From NCBI GenBank assembly GCA_015680905.1, contig CM027381.1, positions 55,556,501 to 55,620,500 on the forward strand: a stretch of DNA of 64,000 nt, written 5' to 3'. The translations under genes and the position numbers were made by a program. The notes beneath the pieces were generated by a model. The model had not been told where the DNA came from, made no database searches, and saw only the letters and a program-made list of their open reading frames with translations. Shown piece after piece: positions 26,545 through 39,189 of the stretch. The DNA comes from Coptis chinensis (Eukaryota; Streptophyta; Magnoliopsida; Ranunculales; Ranunculaceae). Within the stretch, counting starts at the first letter, position 1, and each line of letters begins with the position of its first letter.

Positions 26545-27550
26545 TGACTCTCAAGGACAAAAATGCCAAAAAAGTAACTCTCAAGGACACCTTTTTATTT
26601 TTGTAACTCTCAAGGACCGGGTAGATGAAAGTTCAAGTATACCCTTGACGCGAAATAAAAAATGGATCGGGTAGATGAAATGTCAAGTATACCCCTGACG
26701 CGAAATAATTAACAGCCCAGCCCAAACGAAACGACCTGGTGTATTTAGTATGAACATTGAATGTTCATACATCAACATTGAATGTTCATAGTCTTTGGGT
26801 ATGAACATTGATTGGGTATGAACATTCAATGTTCATAGTGAACATTCAATGCTCATAGTTCTTTGGGTATGAACATTCAATGTTCACAGTCCTTAGGTAT
26901 GAATATTGATTGGGTATGAACATTCTATGTTCATAGTCCTTGGATATGAACATTCAATGTTCATAGTCCTTTGAGTATGAACATTCAATGTTCACAGTCC
27001 TTGGGTATGAATATTGATTAGGTATGAATATTCAATGTTCATAGTCTTTTAGGTATGAACATTCGATGTTCATAGTCCTTGGTCCTTTGGGTATGAACAT
27101 TCAATGTTCATAGTCTTTGGGTATGAACATTGATTGGGTATGAACATTGAATGTTCATAGTCGCTTGGTATGAGCATTGATGTTCATTTATGAACATTCA
27201 ATGTTCATAGTCCTTTAGATATAAACATTGATGTTCATACATCAATATATTGTATAAAAGGTACATTCACCTATTTGGATATGAACAATCATTGTTCATA
27301 TGTGCGTGAGAAGGTATGAACACTCATTGTTCATAAGTAAAATGACGAAAGGGTAACATTGGAAAATATTTATTTTAAATCCGGGTCATTTGTCCTTGAG
27401 GGTTATTTTCACGAAAGGGTATAACTGGCATTTAAAAAAAGTAAAATGGCCGGGCCAACTTATTTTGTCCTTGAGGGTTACAAAATTTGAAATCGTGGGT
27501 TCGTGAGTTACTAATTGCTAGAATTTGTCCTTGTGAGTTACTCACCAAAA
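26545..27550. mobile_element. Candidate foldback-type element with repeated ends and a palindrome array
   Basis: The left part carries three direct copies of TAACTCTCAAGGACA-like words (about 26,545-26,620) and two copies of TCAAGTATACCC(T)TGACGCG. The right part carries three copies of the same first word inverted (TTGTCCTTGAGGGTTA, about 27,390, 27,466 and 27,523). Inverted, internally repeated ends around a core are typical of foldback or MULE-like non-autonomous elements. The core is the palindrome array. No target duplication was seen, and a hAT element lies in its left flank, so the exact outer edge is uncertain. It ends about 400 bases upstream of the cyclin start. Confidence 0.5.
26740..27340. 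repeat. Array of about 15 short palindromes upstream of CYCD1
   Basis: Units made of TATGAACATT, one or two centre bases, and AATGTTCATA are separated by AGTCCTTTGGG-like linkers and half-units ending GATTGGG. Most units are perfect or nearly perfect 20- to 22-bp palindromes. The final two have ACAATCATTGT-type centres like those in the 1-11 kb region. The tandem order and the variation between units suggest local duplication. Confidence 0.9.
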
Positions 27551-27922
27551 ACCGTGTCCTCTAGACTTCATTTTCTCCAAAATTGGGTGTTAGGCCCAAT
27601 TTCTTGAATATATATATTGATTTTATAACCCTTGATGCCTTGATTGGCTTGGGCATAGTTGATTATTTCCTAAGTGAAAATTATGATAATTTGTTATACA
27701 TACATTTAATATTTCTGGAAGTAATTAAAAATTTAAAATTACAAAAATATCCACCTTATATATATCCACCATAGCTTTAACTGGATACAATAGTTTCATA
27801 CCAAGTCAAAGCTGCAAGCTCTAAGTGTCTTACACTCACAAAACAATATTTTCCAGCTGCATTTCTGACACACTTTGGCCACCATTCTTTACCTCAAACC
27901 ACATTTTCTTGCAAGAACAAAG

Positions 27923-27937
27923 ATGGCGAGGGAATGA
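27923..27937 (+). CDS. Short upstream ORF in the CYCD1 leader
   Basis: An ATG followed by three codons and a TGA (peptide MARE) ends 16 bases before the cyclin ATG, in a different frame. Such a minimal upstream frame could lower initiation at the main start, with re-initiation. Whether it lies in the mature transcript depends on the transcription start, which is not visible. Confidence 0.35.
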   Translation: MARE

Positions 27938-27953
27938 GGACTCATCGCCGATC

Positions 27954-30237
27954 ATGTCTCTGTCATGTTCAGATTGTTTTTCTGATCTCATTTGCAGCGA
28001 AGATGCCAGAACCTTGTCCGAAGAGTCTTTTGAAGATTTCCAAGATTTTGAATTTCCAGATGGCATTGAAGAATCAATAGCTGAATTCGTTGAAGGAGAA
28101 GGAACTCATGAACCTCTGGAGTTTGATTATATGGCAAGATTTCAATCACAATCCCTCGATGTTTCAGCACGAAAAGATTCTGTTTCATGGATTCTCAAGG
28201 TATCTATGTCAGCCAACTCCTGTTAAACTACAACTTAACGTGCGCATGAAGTTACTACTGGTTGTAACTGATATCAGATCAGTTTGCGGAATCCATATGC
28301 GCTTGTTAGCTTATTTCAGCACCAGGCCAGTATTAGCTCACATAAACTAACTTTTCTTGGTAGAATCTATTGTTTTGATCGCACGCGCCAGTTTGTTATC
28401 TATATATGTTAAGTGTGAACTGTGAACTGTGAATTGAACTGTGAACCAGATTCTGATGAGCTAATCTGGTCTATTATTGTGTCGATTTAAGTCACATTCT
28501 AGATAGTTTACTAGCTAGTTTTTACAATAACCATATTGTTGAGCAATCTTACGGTACAGGTACAAGCTTTCTTCTGCTTTCAGCCACTAACGGCGTATCT
28601 TGCTGTGAACTACATGGATCGGTTTCTGGCTTTTCGGGGTTTGCCAGTAAGCTTCCGACGACTGCCGCTACTACATACAATGCTAATAATAATCAAGTGA
28701 ATCTAATTGCATTAATAAGTTATTGACTTTTTATATAATCACGCCGTGGAATACGTACATGGTCAGGAGAAATGTTGGATAGGTAACGTTGATGGTAGCA
28801 TAGAATAACTTTTGTGCATTAGAGTGAGTAACAAAGTAGAATACATACTTGTTTTACTTTTGGCGACATACAAACCATTTATACAAAAATACATATAGAG
28901 AGAGTGGCATAGTGTGCTAACAGTGGTTAGCATGCACGACAACATATATGACAAGAATTAATATTTCAAGTGCACAAGTGAGTTGTGCTAGATAGTGACA
29001 CAAGAAATTAACTTTATGTGTAATATAATTAGACAAATGAGGAAAAATGTATGTCGCATTCAAACACTGATGATACACATGCATTACATTAATTTTGTGG
29101 ACCACAGTTGAAAAGGTTCATATACCCCTTCCTGTAACAATATATAATTAAGTAAATTATGGTCGTTGCGCATGTCTAATATATTAAACTGTACTATCGT
29201 ACTGTGAGTCTGTGACTACTGTCCATCAATTTGCGTATTATCAAAATGAGGATAGTGTATAATTTTTGTATCGGTCTTATTTTAGCGCGTTTAAGTCGAT
29301 CAGGAAAACTTTTCATCTACTTATTTCAGCAAGCAAACGGATCATGGCCATTACAACTTTTATCAGTTGCATGCTTATCATTGGCTGTTAAGATGGAGGA
29401 AACCCTTGTACCTTCTCTTCTTGATCTCCAGGTACATTCTTCACCTTAATTTGTCATTGAATGATACATTCAAAAAGATACAAAACTTCTTGATCTTGAT
29501 AGACTGAAAAAATGGTGCCTTGATTTAAAGGTAGAGGGTACAAAATTCATTTTCGAGCCACGGACTATTTGCAGAATGGAGCTTCTTGTACTTGGTACTT
29601 TAGACTGGAGACTAAGATCCATTACGCCCTTCACCTTCATGGATTTCTTTGCCTACAAGGTTGATTCAACTGGAACTCGTATTGGTTTCCTTGTTTCCAG
29701 AGCCACAGAAATCATCGTAAAAACCATCAAAGGTAATACACATATTATAGGCCTTAATGCATGCCCATATTTGCATATACATTTTATGCTTTTACTATTA
29801 TCATGCAGAGATCAGTTTCCTAGACTACTCGCCGTCGTCAATTGCTGTTGCATCCTTACTTCATGCAGCAAATGAATTCCCAAATCTCTCTTTTATCACC
29901 CCTGGTAATGCTGTAACATGGTGTCCAGGTTTGATCAAAGTAAGAACATAATTGATGATTACTTAATTAATTCTTCAAGTTGGGGGTGTGTCTAAAAACA
30001 AGCGACCAAGCCAACTAGAAAAAATATGAATTTTTGCAGGATAGAATTATGACCTGCTACCAGTTAATGCAAGAAGTGGTGGTTGGCCAAACGCAAAGAA
30101 AGCCACCCAAGGTCCTACCACAGCTCAGAGTAATGACTTATGCTGAATATGATTCTAGTGACTCATCTTCCTCGTCTTCATCCTTTTCTAACAAAAGGAG
30201 AAGATTAAACAATAACAGTGACAATGGCAAACTCTGA
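27954..30237 (+). CDS. CYCD1: D-type cyclin, CYCD1 class
   Basis: This gene encodes a D-type cyclin that would bind CDKA and drive G1/S entry by phosphorylating the retinoblastoma-related protein. Six exons join in frame with GT-AG introns: 27,954-28,199, 28,560-28,646, 29,330-29,431, 29,531-29,732, 29,809-29,939 and 30,040-30,237, giving 321 aa (Arabidopsis CYCD1;1 is of similar length). The RB-binding LxCxE motif is LICSE at residues 12-16. The cyclin N box follows (SVSWILKVQ, LAVNYMDRFL, WPLQLLSVACLSLAVKMEE, VPSLLDLQ), then RMELLVLGTLDWRLRSITPF and the cyclin C box (SPSSIAVASLLHAANE). The tail has a serine run and KRRRL, a likely nuclear signal. The 27,954 ATG was chosen because the upstream in-frame extension has no ATG. 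The frame is unbroken, so the gene is probably functional. Confidence 0.95.
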
Positions 30238-33120
30238 AGAAGCACAAGAGAACGGGGTGTTTGCAGTTTAAAGAGTGTTGCAACTAAATAAATGTGTGGG
30301 AGTTTGGAGTCCATGTTTTGGTGGGCACTGAGCAGTACCCATTAATTATATATAGCTATGCTGATTCCCAATGGAGGGGAATCTGTTACATATATAAATA
30401 TGTCTACTGTTGGAGAAAGATCAGACAGATGCTCTTTTATAAGTGGAGTGTGAGAGAAGTGGAGATTGAATTCAGAGCAGCATTGATTATCAAATGAAGG
30501 AAGGCGATGGTAGGTCATATGAGGTTGGAAAAACAATGGAGGAAATTGAAGTCTGAGCTGTTCATGTGTGAGATAAGTCAAGTTTCTCATCCAAGCACCA
30601 TCATTGCTTCAAATATCTCCCTTTTTTATTGGAGAAAGAAAGAGAAATAAGATTGGCTCCACATAGACAGGCTTGTGGAGTGGAATGTGTCCAGGAGCAT
30701 TTCCATTGGAATAGGAATAAGCCTATCTAATGGCCTAACTATATATGGCCTTAGGAAGCTATTCTGGACTTTTTGAGTGGTGTGTTTATATTTTTTCATT
30801 TGTTGAGGGGGATAGGCATTCCCCCTTTAATGGCCTGTATTGGGGCCAACTATATACAAGGGTCTTAGGGGGACCTTTTAAGGCTTGTTTGTAATCTAAG
30901 AGCATTAGCAGAAAATACATATTTTTCATTACATTCCTTTTTCCTTCCTAGGAGTATATAAGTTATTAACAAGGAAAAAGTAACAAATATCATTTCAATC
31001 AATACATCCAAATAGCTAAAAGAAAAAGAAACAATTCATAATCTGTATGTCATCTTCTACAGAGACCATGCTTGTGTTCTCTTTTACTAAAAGTCACGTG
31101 AATGACAGTGGGGCTTTTGTAACCATCAGTTTGTTTTCTTCAGTAAAGGGTCTAGGAAAATGTTAGATTGTTGTGGAAGAAGGGAAGGAGCCAAGCAGTC
31201 CTTCAATAACCAAACAAAGTTTGTTCACCGACTATAACTAATGAGACAGTACGGCGTGCCTCTCGTGACAAACCCATGGATGTTTTCTCAATTCTTTATA
31301 TCAGAGGCAATTTTCCAACATGTTAGAACAACAAAGTCATATACCATATCCATTCACATATATCGTATGGCTCACATATACAATACAATATCTTTTTTTT
31401 TTTGGTAACTTATACAATACAATATCGATAGTATGATGCGACCAACAATCCTTCAATTCATGTGTCAGCTTGATATGAGACATATTGAGTTGTTGGAACA
31501 ACGTCGCGACATTGCAGTCGCAGATCACTTGAATGGAAATCATCCAGGCGTCGCACCAAAATATTGTCTTAGACTCTTAGGCCTAAAGGCTCATGTCGAT
31601 GAAAAGTTTTAGATTCCAGATGGACTTGGTAGAAGTGCTCTTGCATGTTTACTGCTAGTTTCTTACTAGTAGAAAATTATGCATTGATCCAAAGGGGTCC
31701 CTAATCCTAAATGCTGGAATGAGTGGAATCTCTTTGTAAAGCTGCCTTAAACTTCTTACACTTTGGACCCACGATACACAGTATTGGACTCATTCAATCA
31801 TATATATAGTATTGTACACCTCGACCTACAAGGCGACTTATTCTGTGCTCATCGAGTAAATCAGTGATTAGAGTTTGGACTTTTCATTAGTAAACCCCAC
31901 CACTTTCGGCACTATAGACTATGATGCCATGCACTTGGTTGGACAGGTTATTACCAACAACGGATTGTTATACTCAACTTGTAATAACATACAAAAACAC
32001 TGTCCAAATAACCCAATTTCATTGTCTATGTGAGTACATGCCTACTAGTACGTATCGATAGATGGAATGTAGTCGACACCTTTTACTTGCCATTACGAAT
32101 GAGCTTCAAATAAAACTATTTCATTAGCCAATACAGAGCATATAAGATAAGGCAATCCTGTAGATATGCTAATTAATATGGTCTATTATTACATATAATC
32201 AAGCCACTTCGTTTATGACAATTCTTTACACAGACACGGACGAGATGAATACCTTAGTTTTCATTTCTGAAGTAGGTAGGCTTTGATGCGAATTCAATTT
32301 TTGTCCACAGTGGACACTGGGAAGGCACCATTATCCTCATCATTTCTCACTGAAAGGCCTACATATATAAAATGCTAAGTTCTAGTTGGTACTTGGTAAT
32401 CAACGATAATAGTGATCATTAAAATATATAATAACAGATAATAAGACTCTGCTAATATTATGTTTAGTTAACCTAAACGAAGGCACATGAGAGTATGAGA
32501 CCAATGACACTACAGTGTCTCAAACAGAATAGGACCCAACGGCTACTTTTTTTCAATTTCATTACAAGATCTCAAATGTCAGAGTTCCCACACTTCCTTA
32601 TCTTAAATAATCTCTTATGATCACACCCCAGTTCCTTTTATTCTCCTTGTAAGTGCTCTTCAAAGTGAAGAATCCTAAGAAAATCCCAAAAGCCAAAGAC
32701 ACTTTTCCTTCCCAATGAAAGGTATTGGGAAGCAGAATCTTGATCTTTACCAACTTTCTTAAGGAATTTTTACTTTAAGGTGGCCATGAGAAAAGACAGG
32801 AACTTTGAGTTTCATCTTTAACTCTTTCCTTTTGGTTGTAAAACATACTGGTGGGTTTCATACAGGTGAAGTATTTGGTAGGTCCAGAATAAAGGAGTCA
32901 AAAGTTGGTATCATTCTGAACTAATGGAAATGGAGCTGCACCTATTTACTGGATGCAGGACAGCACCACACTACAGTCCTTGCTACATTTATGCCTGTTC
33001 GAGGACAATGTCTATACTTTCAAGACACAGAAATGCACAATACTAACTGCAAAGTAGGCCTGGCTTTCTTGAATAATCTTAAAGACATAATACTAAATGT
33101 TAAAAGAGGTTAAATAGAGA
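30238..33120. other. CYCD1 3' region and intergenic DNA
   Basis: The first few hundred bases are presumably the cyclin 3' untranslated region. Beyond that no exon, RNA gene or element end was recognised on either strand. Confidence 0.45.
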
Positions 33121-33128
33121 TTACCTTG

Positions 33129-35403
33129 TTACGCTTTTAAGAGATGCCTTTTCAACTTGCCAGATCGTGCTACCAAGCTCGAACCTAACAAAAATGTAGG
33201 AGAAAATCTAGAAACCTTATGGAGCACAGGCTCGACATGGAAGAACACCACACTTAAAATTATTAGGAATGCTTATAGTGAGTCATAAGATTGGACAATG
33301 TTTTCATTACACGCATACAGTAACAAGGTCAAAACAAAACACGTTACGATTGTGTAACAATGTGCTTGGTTCAGAAAGGATACAATTTTGTAGGAACTAG
33401 AAATATCATATCAATTAGTTTCAATGCATGTATTAGGATCAGAATGTATAAAAAGCTCTAAAAGAACTAGCAAATACAAATGCATGTAATGTTGAACTGA
33501 CATAGATAGAATTCAATGTCAAGCAAATATGCAGTATATTGGTAAACAGCACATGTTCAGGGACTGATGAACATACTACTGATACTGAATCAGAGAAAAG
33601 ATGACTCTGCTTACTATTCTTAAAGAATGGATTTTTAGACTGCATATCAGGGACCGCCCAGTCAAGGGCTTTCCAACTAATATTCTCATCTTTGGATACT
33701 AACAAACGAAACCGAAAGGAACTCCAGTGGACGGAGCTTGAATGTCTTTAGTTCTTTAGTTCTAAATGCCAGTTTACACAATCAAGGAATGTACACAATA
33801 TTGATCATGTGGCTCAGTCATCAGACATCACATGTTTCAGGAAGCCCTTTGCCCCCATCCTTTATCTTTTTCTTTCTGACCATGTTAAGTGAAGCATACA
33901 GAAGCGCTTTAACTAAAAATGTGACAAAGGTGAAGGGGAAAAAAGGAAGAGTGAAAGTTGAAGGACTCCAGGTTAGAACTTTAGAAAGGCTAAAGAAAGA
34001 GATTCTGGCATCAATTTTTTGCTATGTTCCTATCATTAAGTATTGGAGTGCAGGCAAAAATAAGAAGTCCTGAAAGTTGCAGAGCAATTCAGTCATTGGA
34101 AAAAATAATAAATATTATAGAGACAAAGCAAGTAAGAAACTTGCTTCGAATTTTCGAAACCTCCACTTGACCACTACTCTTTCCATTACATCTCTTGGGG
34201 AGGAAATCCAATGCCAGACTTAACAAAAAGATGGTAGGTCTCACACCACATTTTCATGACAGTTGTCTTAATCATAAGCAATTTTGAGAAAGTACTAATA
34301 ATAAATTATACTTCCGCAGAATGATAATACGTTTATGCTGTTAATCCAAGAAACAGTTGCAGTAGCTCAAGTAAATTATGACACATGCTACCAACACACA
34401 ATCATCCTCTGACCAACAGAAGTTCTAGACGGAACTTGCTTGTGGCTTACAACACTTAAAGCTGGAGGAGAGAACATATATATTGTCTAGGTTGATAGAT
34501 CACTTGGGAACATTTCAACGTTTTGTTATCGTCAGAAAGTACTAAACTGCTTGTTGACAATAATTAACTCTTACGATAAAGAATTTTTATCTTGAACTTA
34601 CCTCAGATACAGTTGGAGATAAAGTACATTCCACTTTTAATCTATATGCATGTCCACTTACTCATGTTTTCTGATATGCAAAGAAAAATCATAACAATTC
34701 TCTACAGTAATAACAAAATCCGCCATGAAACAAAATAATTGAAAAGATCATCTGCATAACTGAAAGAAGCTGAAACAGGTTTATTAATACCAAAGAAAAA
34801 ACAAAGTTGAATGATATAATTCTTCATAACTTTATTTTTGTTATACTCACTTCCAGTGTTTTATGAAGTGGATGTGCCGATTCAGGCAGCATTTGAAACC
34901 TAAATCCCCATACAGGTCTCCTTGAGTCAATTCTTGTTATCCATTTCTTGCTATTGAGTTATACAGGGAATACTTGAAAAGCATATACTGATATACAGGA
35001 AACATAGAGGGGTGTCTACCAATAACCTTCTCATCCAAGTTATCCAAAGTTCAACCAGTTCTCATATAAACAATTTGTAAAACATGCGAACGGTATCTCC
35101 TTGGTCAACATAAATATATAAAGATTATAGAAAACAGCTTCAACAAAATTCAATATTGACAACAATAGTAACAGGAACTCAAACTTCCAAAGGAGATACC
35201 GTTAATTGACACACAGGCATGTAGCTGTAGCTGTAGCTGTGAGGACTTCGAAACCACAAAATGGGGAGTGTCTTGTTGAACAAGCCAGAATTGTTGAGAA
35301 TTCAGCATCCTCTTTTCTAGAGTGCCTAGGCTGTTGAAAATGTCAGCTTCTACATGCAAATATTTTAACAAAGCAGGTGACAAATGTCTCAGAAATCTAG
35401 GTA
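33129..35403 (-). CDS. Unrecognised split gene or remnant
   Basis: Three or four minus-strand segments look like exons. One at about 35,400-35,210 has an AG before it and reads FLRHLSPALLKYLHVEADIF, then GTLEKRML and HFVVSKSSQLQLQL. One at 34,960-34,852 ends at a GTGAGT donor and reads KKWITRIDSRRPVWGFRFQM, then LPESAHPLHKTLE. One at 33,741-33,626 reads HWSSFRFRLLVSKDENISWK, then ALDWAVPDMQSKNPFFKN, with a GTAAGC donor. A last one at 33,187-33,129 would continue in phase as SSSLVARSGKLKRHLLKA and a stop. I do not recognise the family, and the phases of the first two segments do not fit each other directly, so exons are missing or the gene is decayed. It lies downstream of the RRM gene on the same strand. 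Confidence 0.4.
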
Positions 35404-35569
35404 AATTGCTTCGAATTCATTTACCAAAAGAACGTTGTTTCAATTTCACAAATTACCAATGACTATGAAAATGCATTACATTTCTAGTTGTAACAAAGTA
35501 CAAATTGGAAGCATACATTTGAGTAACAGTACCATACCCCTATATATAGCTCTAAGCTCTCTATGGTTT

Positions 35570-38087
35570 CTAAGTGCTATTCTTTTGATTCAGAACTTCT
35601 GCTTCTGCCATTGCCATGGGATCATTCTTGTTGGTGTCATCTTCTTTTTCCCCATCTCGCTCCTCGGCCTGCTTCTTCCTGTGCAAATCCTCGGCTGCTT
35701 GCATTGCAGCACGATTTTCTGCCTGCATACGTTGCATTTCCTCTTCTTGCTGCTGCCGCTCAAACCATGTATCAGCATCCGCCCAAACTACAAAAGCAAG
35801 ACAAGCCCAGCAATATGAATGAGTATCTTCATAGTTATTCTGTATAAGAACACAAAATAATAATAATAATAATAACATAAATGTCACTGAACTAGAGTAG
35901 TTTCTCAAATAATTGGAGAAAAAACAAACTAAAACTTAGCTCCCAATGAACGGAAAAGAGAGCACACATACAACAACTAGCACCACAACATAGCCAAAAG
36001 TACAGAAAAATTTAAAAGCGCAAGAAATACACGTCTTTATTTATTTCTTTAGTTATTTTGCTGTAATGCTCTACAGATCTTTTATAAATATTGTGCCAAT
36101 AACAAGAAATGTGTGTGTTACTTACCAACACCTCCCGGATCATGTACAAATTAAAAACTAAAGAATGATAACAGTCATCAGCCTAACCATCACCCACTCG
36201 CCCAGTGATCCAAAAAATACAAAAGTAAAGAAACTAAGAATCCTAACAAACTGTTAAATACTAATTCTGCATGAAATGTCAATGTGGATAACAATAGTAA
36301 GATCATGAGACCAGGAAGTGTGAGTGGATAACAGCAAAGGAAAGCTTATGAAGATGACGGTGACGGACTAGAAAACAAGGAGATTGCGGTTGGGGGCAGC
36401 AGGTTTTATTACTGAAGGCCAAGGTTTAAGTTTGAAGGCGCGCCTTGAGCCTTTTAAGGGTTTAGCGCCTTAAGCCTCGTTTTTTTTTTCTTTTCTTTTT
36501 TTGTCAATGAAAGAAAAACTTGTCATTGCTTGGATTTGAAACCTGGCTAGTCATGAGTTGCGACATGTGCTCCTACCACCAGACAACACAAGCCCTTTGG
36601 CTTAAGCAACACATGTTAGTATATATTTTTTACTTTTTTTTTTTCCATTTTTTGACTACGAAACCACTCATAACTTCTTTAACAATTTAAAACTCACTAT
36701 TAGGTGAGTTGTGAGCATCAAAACACCTCATTCTATTAAAAAAAAAATACTATCAGCGTTGAGGCTTTAATGTGTTTTTTAATCACTGCTGAAGGCAGTC
36801 AAGATTACCACAATATTGATGAGGATGAAGAAGGCTCAGCTCATCCTTGAACATTCTAGGGACAAGGAGGAAGAGAGGGTGGACTATGCTTGATGATGAC
36901 GAGAAGAAAGGTCTGGGGAGGAAGGGTAGCACATGGACAGTGGGTATCTAGGGTGGAGGTGGGGGCTTTAGATCTGGTCAGAGCCTGGAGGTGGTTTTGG
37001 CCTTTGCTCTCATTTTTGTAATTTCCCTTTTCTGTATTTTCTGTTTCCTGTTTCTTTTTTCCGTTCTCTCTTTTTTACCACATTTGGCTCAGGGCTAATT
37101 GGGTGTAGTGGGTTCGGGCTATCTGGTCTTGGAGCGTTTAGCTTCTTGCTGACACTCCAAGTGTTGATATAACTTTCAATTATATGATTATACCGATATA
37201 TGGCTTTTTAGAGATGAAAAAAAAACACATAAGAACATGAAATAATGTACAAAGAAAGATAAATGATAAAACACTAAATTATTAGAGAACATGGCTTTAG
37301 ACCAAATTAAATGGGGACAAAAGTAATCAAAAACTTTTTATTTGTCCCGATATCAAGTTTTATTATTCATAAGCAAAGTCACTTCCTCATTCAAAATGGA
37401 CACTTCCCCCAAAATAAGAGCATTATTTTCCAGCCAGGTACTCTCACTCTACTTGAGAAGTCAACAACTTTCTGCCTCAGTTTCATTAAACATATTTTTT
37501 TAGCTGAGAAGCATAAGATGAACACCCGAACTTGACAAACTCTGAAAAGGCCTAAGACCAACACTTACCAGCTTAAAAATACTTCTTAAAGTAATCTACA
37601 TGATCTTGAAAGAAAACCAAAGATAAGTACTAAAATGTATGGGTGCTCATATAAGAAAAAACTAGGGTTAGGGTTTATAAACATAAAAAGAAAAATTGAA
37701 AAACTTACTAGGTTGAGCAGCCCATCCTTGTTCACCACCTTTAATCTTTTCAGGCAAAGCATAATTAACAGTTAAAACTCTACCATAAAGCTCGGCATTA
37801 TCCATATTATCCATAGCAGCAGAAGCATCTTCTTTTTCAAGAAAAGTAACGAAACCGAAAGAGCGGTGTTTCTGTGTGGCTTGATCTAATGGTGTTTTCA
37901 CATCCTTAATATCACCAAATGGTATGAATGCTGAATGTAGTATTGTCTCGTTTACTTCCTCAGCTAAACCACCTTCAATGAAAATAACAATAATAATGTA
38001 TCATCACTGTCCGTCCAATCACGTGTATGTATATATATTTATCAGTATGGTCTTACCTACGTAAAGAGTGTTCTTCTGCACCGCCAT
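35570..38087 (-). CDS. RRM protein of the cyclophilin-E N-terminal type (AtE1-like)
   Basis: The protein has an N-terminal RNA-recognition motif and a charged helical tail. It resembles the RRM part of peptidyl-prolyl isomerase E (CYP33) without the cyclophilin domain, the form found in plants (Arabidopsis At1g13690). Three exons join in frame: 38,087-38,057, 37,972-37,709 and 35,787-35,570, giving 170 aa. It begins [20 protein letters not shown]2 is LYVGGL and RNP1 is HRSFGFVTF, followed by [20 protein letters not shown]. The end (from [14 protein letters not shown]) is a glutamate/glutamine-rich coiled-coil-like tail rich in EAEV and KK-E runs. A role in nuclear RNA binding or splicing is inferred from the family. 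The second intron is long (35,788-37,708) and hosts a SINE. Splice sites are canonical and the frame is open, so it is probably functional. Confidence 0.93.
36481..36600 (-). mobile_element. tRNA-derived SINE in intron 2 of the RRM gene
   Basis: Read on the minus strand, a GGGCTTGTGTTG start is followed by a pol III A-box-like TGGTGGTAGGAG (36,581-36,570). A B box GGTTTCAAATCC follows at 36,543-36,532, and the unit ends in an A-rich tail (about 36,502-36,481). This order and spacing fit a short tRNA-derived SINE. GCTTAAG words on both sides may be the target duplication. Confidence 0.65.
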
Positions 38088-39189
38088 GGGTAAGCTTCTT
38101 TTTCTTTTTTTCTGCCTCCTGTTTTCTTTTGATTTGTGATCATATACAGGGGTTTAAGGCCCAATGATAATGGGTTTGTCTTGCAGTAGCCTATACAACT
38201 CTCAAAACTAGATACCTAATTATCCGAAACCCAAAATATGTTAGACCCATTAAAAGTGAGTATTCAAGTACCTAAAAATTGGGCTCTAGACACTTTCTTT
38301 AATGTGCTTTTTGTCCAGAGAAATACCAATATTATCTTTTCATTCTACTCTAATTTTAGCAACACGTTACTTTTTAGGTGTATTAACTATTTTTAAAATT
38401 TCTTATTTCTCCTTTTTACCATTTCATTTGTAACTGCCAATTTCTTCCACAAATAAGTAATACTACAATCTAATGTGCCCAGGTTGTAGGTATGTGTGTC
38501 AATCGAGGCCACTCATCAGGCAAGGGTGCGTGTGTATTGCAATCAAATAATACAATTGTCTTATAAAAAAGAACCATTTGTCCTATCACAAATTCACAAT
38601 TTGAATTACATCAAACAAAGTTTAAACATGTTATTCAAAATTATCAGAGATACATTTTAATTGTTAAAGCTGTATTGAAATTAGTTGTAATCGACATACA
38701 TTTTTCCCGTTTTTGAAGTTGATGTTTTCCACATTGTTTTGATCTCTCAAAAAATTCATCTTACTTTTAATTGGAATTTTGTAGATTTCGAATGAATTTT
38801 AGTTATTTTGATTAACCCACTACTCTTTTGGTAACTGATTTAGTTCGTAGCTTTTTTTTTTTTGGTAATAGTTGGCTTCTTTAGTTGGGACTAATAAAAA
38901 AGGTCAAAATTGTAAAAGTCAGTCTAAAATTTTAGACAGATATCAAATTTCAATTTTTATGGAGGAAAAACAAAAAAATAAATTTGCTATTTCCTCTAAA
39001 CTTAAGAAATTTGCGTATGTGTACCTATACCCAATTTTCTGATTCAAGTACCGAACCAATAAAAACCGAAACCGTTATAACAGAATAGTAAAAAATTCAT
39101 GGGTACCCGAACCGAAACCATAACCGATTATTATGATTTTGATATATAAAGTATTTTATTATATTATACTAAATAAAGGCAAATCCAAA
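38088..39189. other. Upstream region of the RRM gene
   Basis: This must contain the promoter of the minus-strand RRM gene. No motif can be singled out. Near 39,040-39,120 there are CCGAACCGAAACC-type words that look like a small repeat remnant. The Helitron begins immediately afterwards. Confidence 0.4.

Noticed and set aside
26740-27340. Regularly spaced repeats resembling a CRISPR array
   Set aside because: The repeats are palindromic with nearly constant short linkers, not unique spacers, and this is plant nuclear DNA without cas genes.
27825-27953. In-frame N-terminal extension of the cyclin
   Set aside because: It contains no ATG; the conserved CYCD1 start context and LxCxE spacing favour 27,954.
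33738-34073. 111-codon plus-strand frame with a basic KVKGKKGRVKVEG run
   Set aside because: No recognisable family, no splice context, and it lies in the presumed intron of a minus-strand gene.
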